This document shows positions 7,249-13,577 of a stretch of 13,577 bases of DNA, piece by piece (position 1 is the first letter of the stretch; every line of letters begins with the position of its first letter). The stretch covers positions 46,988-60,564 of the forward strand of contig DKNZ01000077.1 of assembly GCA_002469845.1 (NCBI GenBank). The letters are read 5' to 3'. Below the pieces are notes generated by a model. The model did no database searches, was not told where the DNA came from, and saw nothing but the letters and a program-made list of their open reading frames with translations. The translations under genes and the position numbers were made by a program. The stretch comes from Cellvibrionales bacterium UBA7375 (GTDB lineage: Bacteria > Pseudomonadota > Gammaproteobacteria > Pseudomonadales > Porticoccaceae).

Positions 7249-7992
7249 CTAAGCCATATACATTCCGCCATTAACATGGATAGTTTCACCCGTTATATAG
7301 CCGGCTGAATTACTTACTAAAAAGCAAACCACTGAGGCAATCTCACTTGGATCACCCAATCTGCCAAGGGGTACCTGACTAAGCATAGTCTCTTTATTGG
7401 CATCGGTTAAATCTTTTGTCATATCTGTTGCAATAAAACCAGGAGCAACCGTATTTACCGTAATACCTCTAGAGCCTATTTCTTTAGCAAGAGATCGCGC
7501 AAACCCAGCAACTCCAGCTTTTGTAGCCGAATAATTAGTCTGGCCACCATTGCCCATAGAGCCAACCACTGAGCTAATATTCACAATACGACCCCAACGC
7601 GCTCTAGTCATAGGCTTTAAACAGGCCTTAGACAAACGAAAGATAGAGGAAAGATTGGTATCAATCACATCAAACCACTCATCATCTTTCATTCGCAACA
7701 ATAAATTGTCTTTAGTAATACCAGCGTTGTTAATAAGGATAGTCGGTGCACCAAACTTTTCAACCACTTGGTCCAATAAATCAATGATTGATTGGCTATC
7801 AGTGACATTTAGTACCATTCCCGCGCCATTAATGGACTGTTCTTTAAAGCGCTGGTCAATTTTTTCCGCTCCAGAAACTGAGGTGGCAGTACCAATCACC
7901 GTATACCCCTGATTACCCAACTGGTCTGAAATAGCCGCACCAATACCTCGGCTGGCACCTGTTACCAGGCAAACTTTTGTTTCTGTGTTCAT
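7249..7992 (-). CDS. fabG: 3-oxoacyl-[ACP] reductase (247 aa)
   Basis: NADPH-dependent reductase that converts 3-ketoacyl-ACP to 3-hydroxyacyl-ACP in each round of fatty acid elongation; the family is homotetrameric and cytosolic. It is a classical short-chain dehydrogenase. The cofactor motif TGASRGIG lies at 11-18 and NNAG at 88-91. The catalytic triad is S141 (NISSVVG), Y154 and K158 (YSATKAG). The C-terminal ITGETIHVNGGMYMA matches FabG. A clear AGGAG precedes the ATG by about 7 nt. The gene follows fabD by 46 nt and precedes acpP, the canonical order, which makes FabG more likely than one of the many SDR paralogues. Confidence 0.96.
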   Translation of the reverse strand: MNTETKVCLVTGASRGIGAAISDQLGNQGYTVIGTATSVSGAEKIDQRFKEQSINGAGMVLNVTDSQSIIDLLDQVVEKFGAPTILINNAGITKDNLLLRMKDDEWFDVIDTNLSSIFRLSKACLKPMTRARWGRIVNISSVVGSMGNGGQTNYSATKAGVAGFARSLAKEIGSRGITVNTVAPGFIATDMTKDLTDANKETMLSQVPLGRLGDPSEIASVVCFLVSNSAGYITGETIHVNGGMYMA

Positions 7993-8038
7993 GCTCTACT
8001 CCTGTGAGTGGCTATATTAAATGAGTTGATTTAATTGG

Positions 8039-8971
8039 CTATATTGTTGTAAGTGCAGCATCAAAATCAGTAACACTCTCAGTGGAAATCGCTATTAACT
8101 CGCGATCAATTCGCTTAGCTAAACCACTTAAAACTTTACCCGGTCCGCACTCAACTAAGGCGCTAACACCGCTATCTTTTAACTGCTCAACACAGTCAAC
8201 CCATTTCACTGGGCTGTATATTTGCTCAAGCATTAAAGCTTTAATTGCTTGAGGGTCATGTTCATTTTTAGCGTGAACATTATGCATTACAGGCACTTCA
8301 GGTGCTCTAAATGTAATAGTATTTACCATTTCGGCTAGGTTATCCGCCGCAGGCTTCATCAACGAGGTATGAAACGGTGCGCTAACAGGTAATGGCAGTG
8401 CCCTTTTTGCGCCAGCAGCTTTACAAATATCCATCGCCCGTTCAACAGCGTCATTTGCACCGGCAATAACCACTTGGCCTGGCGCGTTAAAATTTACCGC
8501 ATCAACAACGCCTAAAGTACTAGCTTCAGTACAGGCCGCTAAAATAGCCTTATCATCTAAACCAATAATTGCCGCCATAGCACCCTGACCCACAGGAACT
8601 GCCTGTTGCATAAATTTACCACGGGCTTCAACCATTTTTAATCCATCAGCGAAATCAATCACATTGGCACAGACCAAGGCTGACCACTCACCAAGACTAT
8701 GACCCGCCATCTGGCTTGGCTTAGCACCTTGCTTTTGGTTCCATAGGCGCCATATAGCAACGCTACAGGTCAATAGTATCGGCTGTGTACGCTGCGTAAG
8801 ATTAATATCCTCCTGAGCACCCTGCTGGATTAATTGCCACATATCATAACCGAGAACTTCAGATGCCTCGCTAAAAGTCTTTTCTATGATTGGATTTTGA
8901 TCCGCTAGCTCAGCTAGCATGCCAATTTTTTGAGAACCCTGACCCGGGAATACAAATGCAAAATTACTCAT
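8039..8971 (-). CDS. fabD: Malonyl-CoA:ACP transacylase (310 aa)
   Basis: Transfers malonyl from CoA to acyl carrier protein, supplying the extender unit for type II fatty acid synthesis. The start was set at the ATG (8971), giving the usual MSNFAFVFPGQGSQ beginning. A GTG three codons upstream (8980) is also open but overlaps the AGAG ribosome-binding element. With this start the catalytic serine is S92 in GHSLGEW and the catalytic histidine is H201 in SAPFHTSLM, the same numbering as E. coli FabD. The oxyanion-hole GQGSQ motif is at 10-14, and NFNAPGQVVIAG is conserved. It lies 20 nt after plsX, with no fabH between them, as in Pseudomonas and unlike E. coli. Confidence 0.96.
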   Translation of the reverse strand: MSNFAFVFPGQGSQKIGMLAELADQNPIIEKTFSEASEVLGYDMWQLIQQGAQEDINLTQRTQPILLTCSVAIWRLWNQKQGAKPSQMAGHSLGEWSALVCANVIDFADGLKMVEARGKFMQQAVPVGQGAMAAIIGLDDKAILAACTEASTLGVVDAVNFNAPGQVVIAGANDAVERAMDICKAAGAKRALPLPVSAPFHTSLMKPAADNLAEMVNTITFRAPEVPVMHNVHAKNEHDPQAIKALMLEQIYSPVKWVDCVEQLKDSGVSALVECGPGKVLSGLAKRIDRELIAISTESVTDFDAALTTI

Positions 8972-8991
8972 AAAGTACACTCTATAAATTT

Positions 8992-9975
8992 TTAAGAATT
9001 AAACGTTTCTAACAAGGGTGAAAGAGCTGCGGGTAATTGATGGCGAGCCGCATTAATAGCCCTTTCTAAAGCATTAGAAAAGCCATGAACATATGCACCG
9101 CCGTGACTTTTAACCACAACCCCATTAATACCTAACAAATAAGCACCATTAAATAACGAGGGCTGAATAGACGCTTTAAGCTCGGCAAAATCATCTTTAG
9201 AACTAGAAGATAGTGCAGAAAGCTTATGGTATATATGCCGTGCCACGCCCTCACCCGCTTTTAGAGCCACATTACCGCTAAATCCATCGCACACAATAAC
9301 ATCACTAATACCTTGAAAAATACCATCACCCTCAATAAAACCCTGATAGTTCAACGAAGTATCATCTTCCAACATCTTAGCGGTAGACTGTACTAGATTA
9401 TTGCCTTTACCCGCTTCTGTACCAACGTTGAGTAAGCGCAAACTGGGATTAGTTATATTGAGTGCTATACGAGCGGTGTGAGAGCCTAAAATGGCAAATT
9501 GATAAAGCTGATCCACAGAGCAGTCCACATTAGCACCCAAATCGAGCATAAGCTTGTTGCCGTTTGAAGTTGGTATTTCAGCGCAGATTGCCGGACGAGA
9601 AATGCTCGGCAAAGTCCCGAGAGTAAAAAGACTAAGAGCCATAAGAACGCCCGTATTGCCAGCACTAACACAAGCCATCGAATCACCGTTTTTAAGGGAT
9701 TTAAGGGCAAGCGCCATAGAGGAGTCTTGTTTTGTACGAACAGCGTGGGAGGGTTTGTCATGGCAATCTACAGTAGATTCACAATGACAGATCTCTAAAC
9801 GAGAAGTAATACTGGAGTTAAGGTTTTTATCGATGCAATTCTGTAATACCGAAAGATCGCCAAACACAAGTGCAGAAACATCTAAATGAATAGACAGAAC
9901 CCGGATAACAGCCTCCATAGTTACACTGGGGCCAAAATCACCGCCCATTGCATCTATGGAGATTTTTACATTCAT
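8992..9975 (-). CDS. plsX: Phosphate acyltransferase PlsX (327 aa)
   Basis: Peripheral membrane enzyme that makes acyl-phosphate from acyl-ACP, feeding PlsY for the first acylation of glycerol-3-phosphate. The N-terminal signature IDAMGGDFGP (about 7-16) is characteristic. Other conserved blocks are ACVSAGNTGVLMAL (glycine-rich, near 104-116), DGFSGNVALKAGEG and NGVVVKSHGGA. Length is slightly below that of E. coli PlsX (about 356 aa) but ordinary for the family. It sits in the conserved rpmF-plsX-fabD order, 18 nt after rpmF. No clear Shine-Dalgarno sequence is seen before its ATG, so translation may depend on coupling to rpmF. Confidence 0.95.
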   Translation of the reverse strand: MNVKISIDAMGGDFGPSVTMEAVIRVLSIHLDVSALVFGDLSVLQNCIDKNLNSSITSRLEICHCESTVDCHDKPSHAVRTKQDSSMALALKSLKNGDSMACVSAGNTGVLMALSLFTLGTLPSISRPAICAEIPTSNGNKLMLDLGANVDCSVDQLYQFAILGSHTARIALNITNPSLRLLNVGTEAGKGNNLVQSTAKMLEDDTSLNYQGFIEGDGIFQGISDVIVCDGFSGNVALKAGEGVARHIYHKLSALSSSSKDDFAELKASIQPSLFNGAYLLGINGVVVKSHGGAYVHGFSNALERAINAARHQLPAALSPLLETFNS

Positions 9976-9993
9976 GGTCAGAAGACCGACTTA

Positions 9994-10173
9994 TTATTTT
10001 GCGTTAGTCTCAACAACTTTGCGACCACGATAAAAACCGTCTGCAGTGACGTTGTGACGAAGATGCTTTTCGCCACTCGTTTCATCAGTAGACACTGTAG
10101 ATGCGGTTAAAGCATCGTGAGAACGACGCATTCCACGTCTTGAACGAGTTTTTCGACTTTTTTGAACAGCCAT
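9994..10173 (-). CDS. rpmF: 50S ribosomal protein L32 (59 aa)
   Basis: Small basic protein of the large ribosomal subunit, found by translating the gap between yceD and plsX. It starts MAVQKSRKTRSRRGMRRSHD and ends with HLRHNVTADGFYRG and a short RKVVETNAK tail, matching bacterial L32p in sequence and in size (57 aa in E. coli). There is no cysteine at all, so this is the zinc-independent (C-minus) form. AAGGAG lies 7 nt before the ATG. The stop is TAA at 9996-9994. Its location between yceD and plsX is conserved in E. coli and Pseudomonas, so ribosomal protein and phospholipid gene expression are linked on one transcript. Confidence 0.96.
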   Translation of the reverse strand: MAVQKSRKTRSRRGMRRSHDALTASTVSTDETSGEKHLRHNVTADGFYRGRKVVETNAK

Positions 10174-10204
10174 GGGTACTCTCCTTAAAAATTATTAGCA
10201 GCCA

Positions 10205-10711
10205 CTATTTCTTAAGCTGCTGTAAAACACTAAAGGGGCTTTCTATGCTAGCCTCTTCCAAATTGGTATCTGCCTTTGTATCAAAAGCGTCACCTGTACA
10301 TTCTCCAATATTATGATAATTGACTATTGGCAGGGCCAAAAGAACCTCATCTTCTATCACTACATCTAAATCTGTAAACTTATCAACAACAATCCACGGC
10401 TCATAATTCGGAGCCACGTTAGATAACTGATCCTCAGACCAAATAATCTGCAATGCAATAGCAGTATTGATCTCTATATTAACAATGTCCAAACAACGCT
10501 GGCATACCACATCAACACAAATAGAGGCGCTACCAGTAACCATCGGTTGTCTTGATTCATCCAAAGAAAACTGAAGTGATACTTTTAGAGCACCAGTGAC
10601 AGCTTCAACAGAATCTTTTAATCTAGTCAGATTCTTAACTGCAAATTCACCCTCAAGGCATATTCCCTGAAGTGCTAATTTGCGTGGATCAATCTGAGCC
10701 GGCAAAGACAT
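10205..10711 (-). CDS. yceD: YceD/DUF177 family protein, 23S rRNA accumulation factor (168 aa)
   Basis: DUF177 (YceD) protein of bacteria and chloroplasts, linked in the literature to 23S rRNA accumulation; the molecular mechanism is not established. Visible family features are the paired cysteines C70 and C73 in VVCQRCLD, the acidic block IEDEVLLALPIVNYH (about 119-133) and the C-terminal PFSVLQQLK. The N-terminus MSLPAQIDPRKLALQG resembles E. coli YceD (LPLTLDP...). I chose the ATG at 10711. A TTG at 10729 would extend it by six residues, but it lies only about 5 nt from the predicted transcription start. It heads the rpmF-plsX-fabD-fabG unit and diverges from maf, as in E. coli. A good Shine-Dalgarno sequence is not evident. 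Confidence 0.9.
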   Translation of the reverse strand: MSLPAQIDPRKLALQGICLEGEFAVKNLTRLKDSVEAVTGALKVSLQFSLDESRQPMVTGSASICVDVVCQRCLDIVNIEINTAIALQIIWSEDQLSNVAPNYEPWIVVDKFTDLDVVIEDEVLLALPIVNYHNIGECTGDAFDTKADTNLEEASIESPFSVLQQLKK

Positions 10712-10733
10712 ATATTTCGACAGTATCAAGTTA

Positions 10734-10769
10734 GGCGCGCATAATAGGGTTAAGACTGTAAATAGTCAA
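10734..10769 (-). promoter_or_regulatory. Strong sigma70 promoter of the yceD-rpmF-plsX operon
   Basis: On the minus strand TTGACT (10769-10764) and TATTAT (10746-10741) are separated by exactly 17 bp, each one mismatch from consensus. A GC-only discriminator, GCGCGCC, follows at 10740-10734. The predicted start near 10734 gives a leader of about 22 nt to the yceD ATG. The GC-rich discriminator is a hallmark of growth-rate and ppGpp-regulated promoters of translation genes; that regulation is inferred. Confidence 0.8.
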
Positions 10770-10826
10770 AGAAAATTGCTTAAAATACCCTTATAAAACC
10801 ACTACAACTAATAGAGAATCACTATA

Positions 10827-11420
10827 ATGGCTGCGCCCCTAGTATTAGCATCATCGTCTCCCTATAAAAAAATGCTATTAGAGCGACTAAGAATTCCTTT
10901 TACCTGCGTTTCACCTAATACTGATGAACAATCCAAGCTAAATGAGAAACCAGAAGCACTCGCCCTACGCCTTGCCCAAGAAAAAGCAATGGCTGTAGCA
11001 GACGCAAACCCGAATGCCATTATTATAGGCTCAGATCAGGTAGGTGAATTAAATGGCAAAATATTGGGCAAACCGGGCAACTTTGATCAAGCATTTAGGC
11101 AGCTAAGCGCCCAATCGGGTGAAACAGTTTACTTTCACTCAGCAATTTCAGTTGCAAGGATACAAAAAAACGGTGAAATTACACACAAAACAACGGTTAA
11201 TACCACAACCGTTGACTTTAAACAGCTTTCTAGCCTTCAAATTGAAAATTACCTCAAGCAGGATCAGCCATATAATTGTGCTGGTAGCTTTAAATCAGAA
11301 GGATTAGGGATAAGTCTTTTTAGTAGTATTAATACCAACGACCCGAGCTCATTGGTTGGCCTTCCGCTAATTGATCTTTGCAAATTACTAGCAATGCATG
11401 GCATTAATATACCTAAGTAA
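10827..11420 (+). CDS. yceF: Maf/YceF family nucleotide pyrophosphatase (197 aa)
   Basis: House-cleaning nucleoside triphosphate pyrophosphatase; the YceF subgroup of E. coli prefers 7-methyl-GTP. The N-terminal LASSSPYKKMLLERL (7-21) is the nucleotide-binding Maf signature. RLAQEKA (48-54), the metal or catalytic GSDQV (D70) and GKP (81-83) follow. The block CAGSFKSEGLGISLF (151-165) and VGLPLIDLC match YceF closely rather than the dTTP/UTP-specific YhdE type. It is the only rightward gene seen, divergent from yceD and convergent with the HAD phosphatase, as yceF is in E. coli relative to yceD. The ATG has only a weak AGAGA upstream. The 97-bp region shared with yceD has AT-rich -10-like elements (TAAAAT, TATAAA, near 10783-10799) but no good rightward -35. 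Confidence 0.93.
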   Translation: MAAPLVLASSSPYKKMLLERLRIPFTCVSPNTDEQSKLNEKPEALALRLAQEKAMAVADANPNAIIIGSDQVGELNGKILGKPGNFDQAFRQLSAQSGETVYFHSAISVARIQKNGEITHKTTVNTTTVDFKQLSSLQIENYLKQDQPYNCAGSFKSEGLGISLFSSINTNDPSSLVGLPLIDLCKLLAMHGINIPK

Positions 11421-11436
11421 AAACATTATTAATATT

Positions 11437-11466
11437 ACATATATTATTGTTTTATATATGTTTTTT
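11437..11466 (+). terminator. Candidate AT-rich terminator between maf and the HAD gene
   Basis: An 8-bp inverted repeat, ACATATAT (11437-11444) and ATATATGT (11454-11461), flanks a 9-nt loop and is followed by a T run (11461-11466). It lies 16 nt past the maf stop and overlaps the last codons of the convergent HAD gene. The stem is almost wholly A-T, so it is weak; it may also serve the opposite strand, where a T5 run lies further on. Confidence 0.35.
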
Positions 11467-12099
11467 AATATTTGAAAAGCAATCAATACAAGCTATAGGA
11501 TTATATATTGTAAGCCGGTCAGCATGATGAGCACCATAACTAACAGCCAACCTTGGCATATTAATTTTCTCTGCCATATCCATATCATATTCTGTATCAC
11601 CCACCATAAGCGCCTGATTTTCTTCTAGAGCAAACTTATTTAATAACTCCTCGAGCATTAGCGGGTTGGGCTTGGAAGCAGTTTCATCGGCACAACGCGA
11701 ATCATGAAATAAATCGTCGATATTTGATGCTTTGAAGGCTCTATTAAGACCCGCCCTACTCTTACCTGTAGCTACCGCCAATAGATAACCTGATTGTTTA
11801 AGTTGATTCAATGTATCTAATACATAGGGGAAAAAGTCCGGAGGCCCAGCATCTTTTTGTCGGTAATAAACGGAATAACTATTGGTTATATCGGATACTA
11901 ATTGACTGTTGGCTTCTGGAAATAATCGGGAAACAGCTTCATTTAGACCTAACCCAATAATGTTAGCCGCCTCATCAAAACTTGGTATAGCCTGATTGTG
12001 CTCTTTGGCAGCAACCTGTATACAGTGGGTAATTCGAGACACTGAATCACTCAGAGTACCATCCCAATCAAAAATTAGTAATTTATATTTATGGTCCAT
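11452..12099 (-). CDS. HAD-superfamily hydrolase, phosphoglycolate phosphatase-like (215 aa)
   Basis: Haloacid dehalogenase-fold phosphatase (subfamily IA layout), cytosolic. Motif I is FDWDGTLSDS, with nucleophile D11 and acid/base D13. Motif II is the T of AVATGKS (T111), motif III K143 (SKPNP), and motif IV GDTEYDMDMA (D168, D172). A helical cap domain occupies about residues 18-85. It resembles Gph-type phosphatases, but the substrate cannot be named from sequence. Context matches the HAD gene immediately downstream of rluC in Pseudomonas, where sppA follows; sppA is absent here. It starts 5 nt after the rluC stop with no visible Shine-Dalgarno sequence, suggesting coupled translation. 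Confidence 0.9.
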   Translation of the reverse strand: MDHKYKLLIFDWDGTLSDSVSRITHCIQVAAKEHNQAIPSFDEAANIIGLGLNEAVSRLFPEANSQLVSDITNSYSVYYRQKDAGPPDFFPYVLDTLNQLKQSGYLLAVATGKSRAGLNRAFKASNIDDLFHDSRCADETASKPNPLMLEELLNKFALEENQALMVGDTEYDMDMAEKINMPRLAVSYGAHHADRLTIYNPIACIDCFSNIKKHI

Positions 12100-12104
12100 A
12101 TTAT

Positions 12105-13061
12105 TTATTTTAGCTGATTGAGAAGATTTTTCAGGTCATTTGATAATGGCGCCGCAACAGAAATTCTTACCCCAGATACTGGATGCTTAAATTCCAAAGC
12201 ATTAGCATGGAGAAATAGGCGCTTTAAGCCAAGGGCGCGCATATCTTGATTAAACAATGAATCGCCATACTTTGAATCGCCAGCAATCGCCTGCCCCGAA
12301 AATTGGCAATGTACTCGTATCTGGTGTGTTCTGCCGGTTTCTAGACGAATATCTAACAAAGTTGACTGTTGGAAAGTTTGCACAATCTTAAAATGTGTGA
12401 CTGAAGACTTACCGTCCACATCAACTTTCACCATTCGCTCGCCCGATGATAGGGTATTTTTCTTAAGTGGGGCATTAATAGTCGACTTACCCTTAGGCCA
12501 ACGGCCTTTAACCAGGGCTTGATAGGTCTTTTTAATTTGATTTTTTTGCATTTGCTGTTGCAAATTAACCAACCCCGCCCTACTTTTGGCCAGCATTAAA
12601 CAGCCTGATGTATCTCGGTCAAGGCGATGAACAAGCTCTAAAAACTTACTTTCAGGCCTGTCAGCCCTTAAGCCTTCAATAACCCCAAAAGAGACTCCAC
12701 TGCCGCCATGGACGGCAATTCCGCTAGGCTTATCAATAACTATGATTTCATCATCCTCAAACACAATACTGTCATTGAGGCGTTTACGTAACTGACTGCC
12801 TGGCATTTTAGAGGATTGTAATTGTGCCGTTCGAATAGGTGCCACACGAATTACGTCATCGGCTTTAAGCCGAGTATCAGCTTTAACCCGCCCTTTATTA
12901 ACCCGAACTTCACCTTTACGCAGAAGGTTATATATACGAGACTTAGGCACGCCCTTAAGCAACCTAATAAGGAAATTGTCCAGTCTTTGACCGTCATATT
13001 CCGAATCAACAGTATGAAAGGTTACAGTTGCAAAAGGATTGTTTGATTTGATATCTGACAA
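12105..13061 (-). CDS. rluC: 23S rRNA pseudouridine synthase RluC (318 aa)
   Basis: Isomerises uridines in 23S rRNA; E. coli RluC modifies 955, 2504 and 2580. An S4 RNA-binding domain spans about residues 24-75 (GQRLDNFLIRLLKGVPKSRI, then EVRVNKGRVK). The RluA-type catalytic domain has the active-site aspartate D148 in VHRLDRDTSG and the later motifs RTHQIRVHCQFSGQAIAGD and KRLFLHA. The assignment to RluC rather than RluD rests on neighbours: a HAD gene downstream and a divergent leader upstream, as in Pseudomonas. The start is TTG at 13061: no ATG or GTG is available between the upstream in-frame stop and deep inside the S4 domain. No Shine-Dalgarno sequence is seen, so translation initiation is predicted to be weak. 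Confidence 0.93.
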   Translation of the reverse strand: MSDIKSNNPFATVTFHTVDSEYDGQRLDNFLIRLLKGVPKSRIYNLLRKGEVRVNKGRVKADTRLKADDVIRVAPIRTAQLQSSKMPGSQLRKRLNDSIVFEDDEIIVIDKPSGIAVHGGSGVSFGVIEGLRADRPESKFLELVHRLDRDTSGCLMLAKSRAGLVNLQQQMQKNQIKKTYQALVKGRWPKGKSTINAPLKKNTLSSGERMVKVDVDGKSSVTHFKIVQTFQQSTLLDIRLETGRTHQIRVHCQFSGQAIAGDSKYGDSLFNQDMRALGLKRLFLHANALEFKHPVSGVRISVAAPLSNDLKNLLNQLK

Positions 13062-13286
13062 GGTTATAAATTCATTTGAAGAATTAATTCCGATTATACC
13101 TTATTTATTTTGGCTTTATTCTATAAACACCATTGAAATAGTAATAACTTTTCAAAAAAACTCATTCGCAATCACTGAATCTTGAGATAAATTGTCATTT
13201 AGAATTTTAATATTGTTAGAATCTAACGAAATATCGAATATAAATAATAGATTTGAAGCATAAAGTAGCGCAATCTGACATAAGAT
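13062..13286. other. AT-rich intergenic region between rluC and the rightward promoter
   Basis: About 225 bp without a gene on either strand. It contains a leftward TATAAT (13098-13093), about 32 nt upstream of the rluC start and without a recognisable -35, which is the best rluC promoter candidate. It also holds a perfect inverted repeat, GTTAGA-a-TCTAAC, at 13215-13227, which could be an operator or chance in AT-rich DNA. Beyond that I see only AT-rich sequence with scattered weak promoter-like hexamers, such as TTGTTA at 13213. Confidence 0.5.
13093..13098 (-). promoter_or_regulatory. Candidate -10 element for rluC
   Basis: A perfect TATAAT on the minus strand, predicting transcription start near 13086 and a leader of about 25 nt. 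The -35 position at 17 bp reads AATAAA, a poor match, so support comes mainly from the hexamer and its location. Confidence 0.4.
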
Positions 13287-13315
13287 TTGTAGAAACAGCC
13301 CATCATTGCTACAAT
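13287..13315 (+). promoter_or_regulatory. Extended -10 promoter reading right, probably for rne
   Basis: TTGTAG (13287-13292) and TACAAT (13310-13315) are spaced by 17 bp. The -10 is preceded by TGC, making an extended -10 (TGN). The predicted start is near 13322. No rightward gene begins in the window, so the transcript has an untranslated leader of at least 255 nt. Confidence 0.6.
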
Positions 13316-13321
13316 GAATAC

Positions 13322-13577
13322 GATTTCGCGTTAATTGAAGTGTATTAAAACCACACAGAACCGAAAGATTTATTATTACTTAAGAAAGAATTTGAAGTTG
13401 TTTGCCGCAGTAATAGCGGGAGACAGCAAAATATAAACTGAGAAAGCTCAGTTAGATTGCATCAAGATTAGATTAAAAGCTTGTGATCGTAATACGCCAA
13501 AAATAAGAGCATTGTGTCTCGAAATGGCAGAATCACAGCACGAGAATTGCGTTAATTTAAGTTTAAATCCTATTTTA
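13322..13577 (+). promoter_or_regulatory. Structured leader RNA, candidate rne 5' UTR
   Basis: The last 256 bases carry no convincing coding sequence but do show hairpins in rightward RNA. CCGC/GCGG (13405-13419) forms a short GC stem with a 7-nt loop. AACTGAG/CTCAGTT (13436-13453) forms a perfect 7-bp stem with a 4-nt loop, and a weaker GTGT/ACAC stem lies near 13342-13358. None is followed by a U run, so these are not terminators. In E. coli rne is transcribed divergently from rluC with a leader of about 360 nt, through which RNase E represses its own mRNA. The position and length here fit that arrangement. The rne coding region is not in the window, so the identity is inferred from synteny. 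Confidence 0.4.

Noticed and set aside
7550..7912. 120-codon rightward open frame inside fabG
   Set aside because: Entirely antisense to fabG, whose catalytic motifs are intact; the translation shows no recognisable family.
9486..9761. Overlapping open frames on both strands within plsX
   Set aside because: Frame shadows of plsX with skewed composition; plsX itself covers the region with conserved motifs.
9886..10316. Rightward open frames across the plsX start, rpmF and the yceD end
   Set aside because: They run antisense to three genes in conserved order; the real small gene here is rpmF on the minus strand.
13524..13577. Rightward ATG with 18 codons open to the window edge
   Set aside because: No ribosome binding site, and the peptide does not resemble the start of RNase E or another family I know; too short to support.
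1..13577. CRISPR arrays, insertion sequences, tRNA or rRNA genes, phage or defence genes
   Set aside because: No regularly spaced repeats, transposase-like proteins, cloverleaf sequences or known defence domains were seen; gene order is that of the conserved chromosome.

Overview
The window looks like a piece of the core chromosome of an AT-rich gammaproteobacterium (about 40% G+C by eye). I infer a free-living, probably marine or otherwise non-enteric lineage. The evidence is gene order: rluC, maf (yceF), yceD, rpmF, plsX, fabD, fabG, acpP, pabC, mltG, tmk, holB and tatD appear in the arrangement known from Escherichia and Pseudomonas. The HAD phosphatase beside rluC and the absence of fabH between plsX and fabD are closer to Pseudomonas. 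No mobile element, tRNA, rRNA or CRISPR array is visible. Nearly everything is transcribed leftward (minus strand); only maf and the unseen gene at the right edge point rightward.

From right to left: (1) 13062-13577 has no gene. It carries a leftward -10 for rluC and a good rightward promoter (13287-13315), followed by at least 255 nt of non-coding leader with hairpins. By conserved order this is probably the 5' leader of rne (RNase E), whose coding region lies beyond the window. (2) rluC (23S rRNA pseudouridine synthase) and a HAD phosphatase form a two-gene unit, convergent with maf. (3) maf diverges from yceD-rpmF-plsX-fabD-fabG, a ribosome and phospholipid/fatty-acid unit with a very good sigma70 promoter at 10741-10769. 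rpmF is a 59-codon gene that is easy to miss. (4) acpP follows with its own promoter region, a strong ribosome binding site and a clear intrinsic terminator. fabF, normally next, is absent. (5) pabC-mltG-tmk-holB-tatD-MBL hydrolase-dUTPase is a tightly packed seven-gene unit with gaps of -4 to 19 nt. (6) mdh stands alone with its own TATAAT element.

Functionally, the fatty-acid genes provide carrier protein (AcpP), malonyl loading (FabD), ketoreduction (FabG) and acyl-phosphate for phospholipids (PlsX), but no ketoacyl synthase is encoded here. The leftmost operon touches thymidylate supply three times: PabC for folate, dUTPase for dUMP and Tmk for dTDP. HolB, part of the polymerase III clamp loader, then acts in replication.

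I found no undescribed defence or mobile system. The most notable points are the vacant fabF and fabH slots, the all-alpha dimeric dUTPase added to the tmk-holB operon, and the long structured leader opposite rluC. Several starts were adjusted or are unusual: ATG rather than upstream TTG/GTG for pabC, fabD and yceD; GTG for mdh and holB; TTG for rluC.
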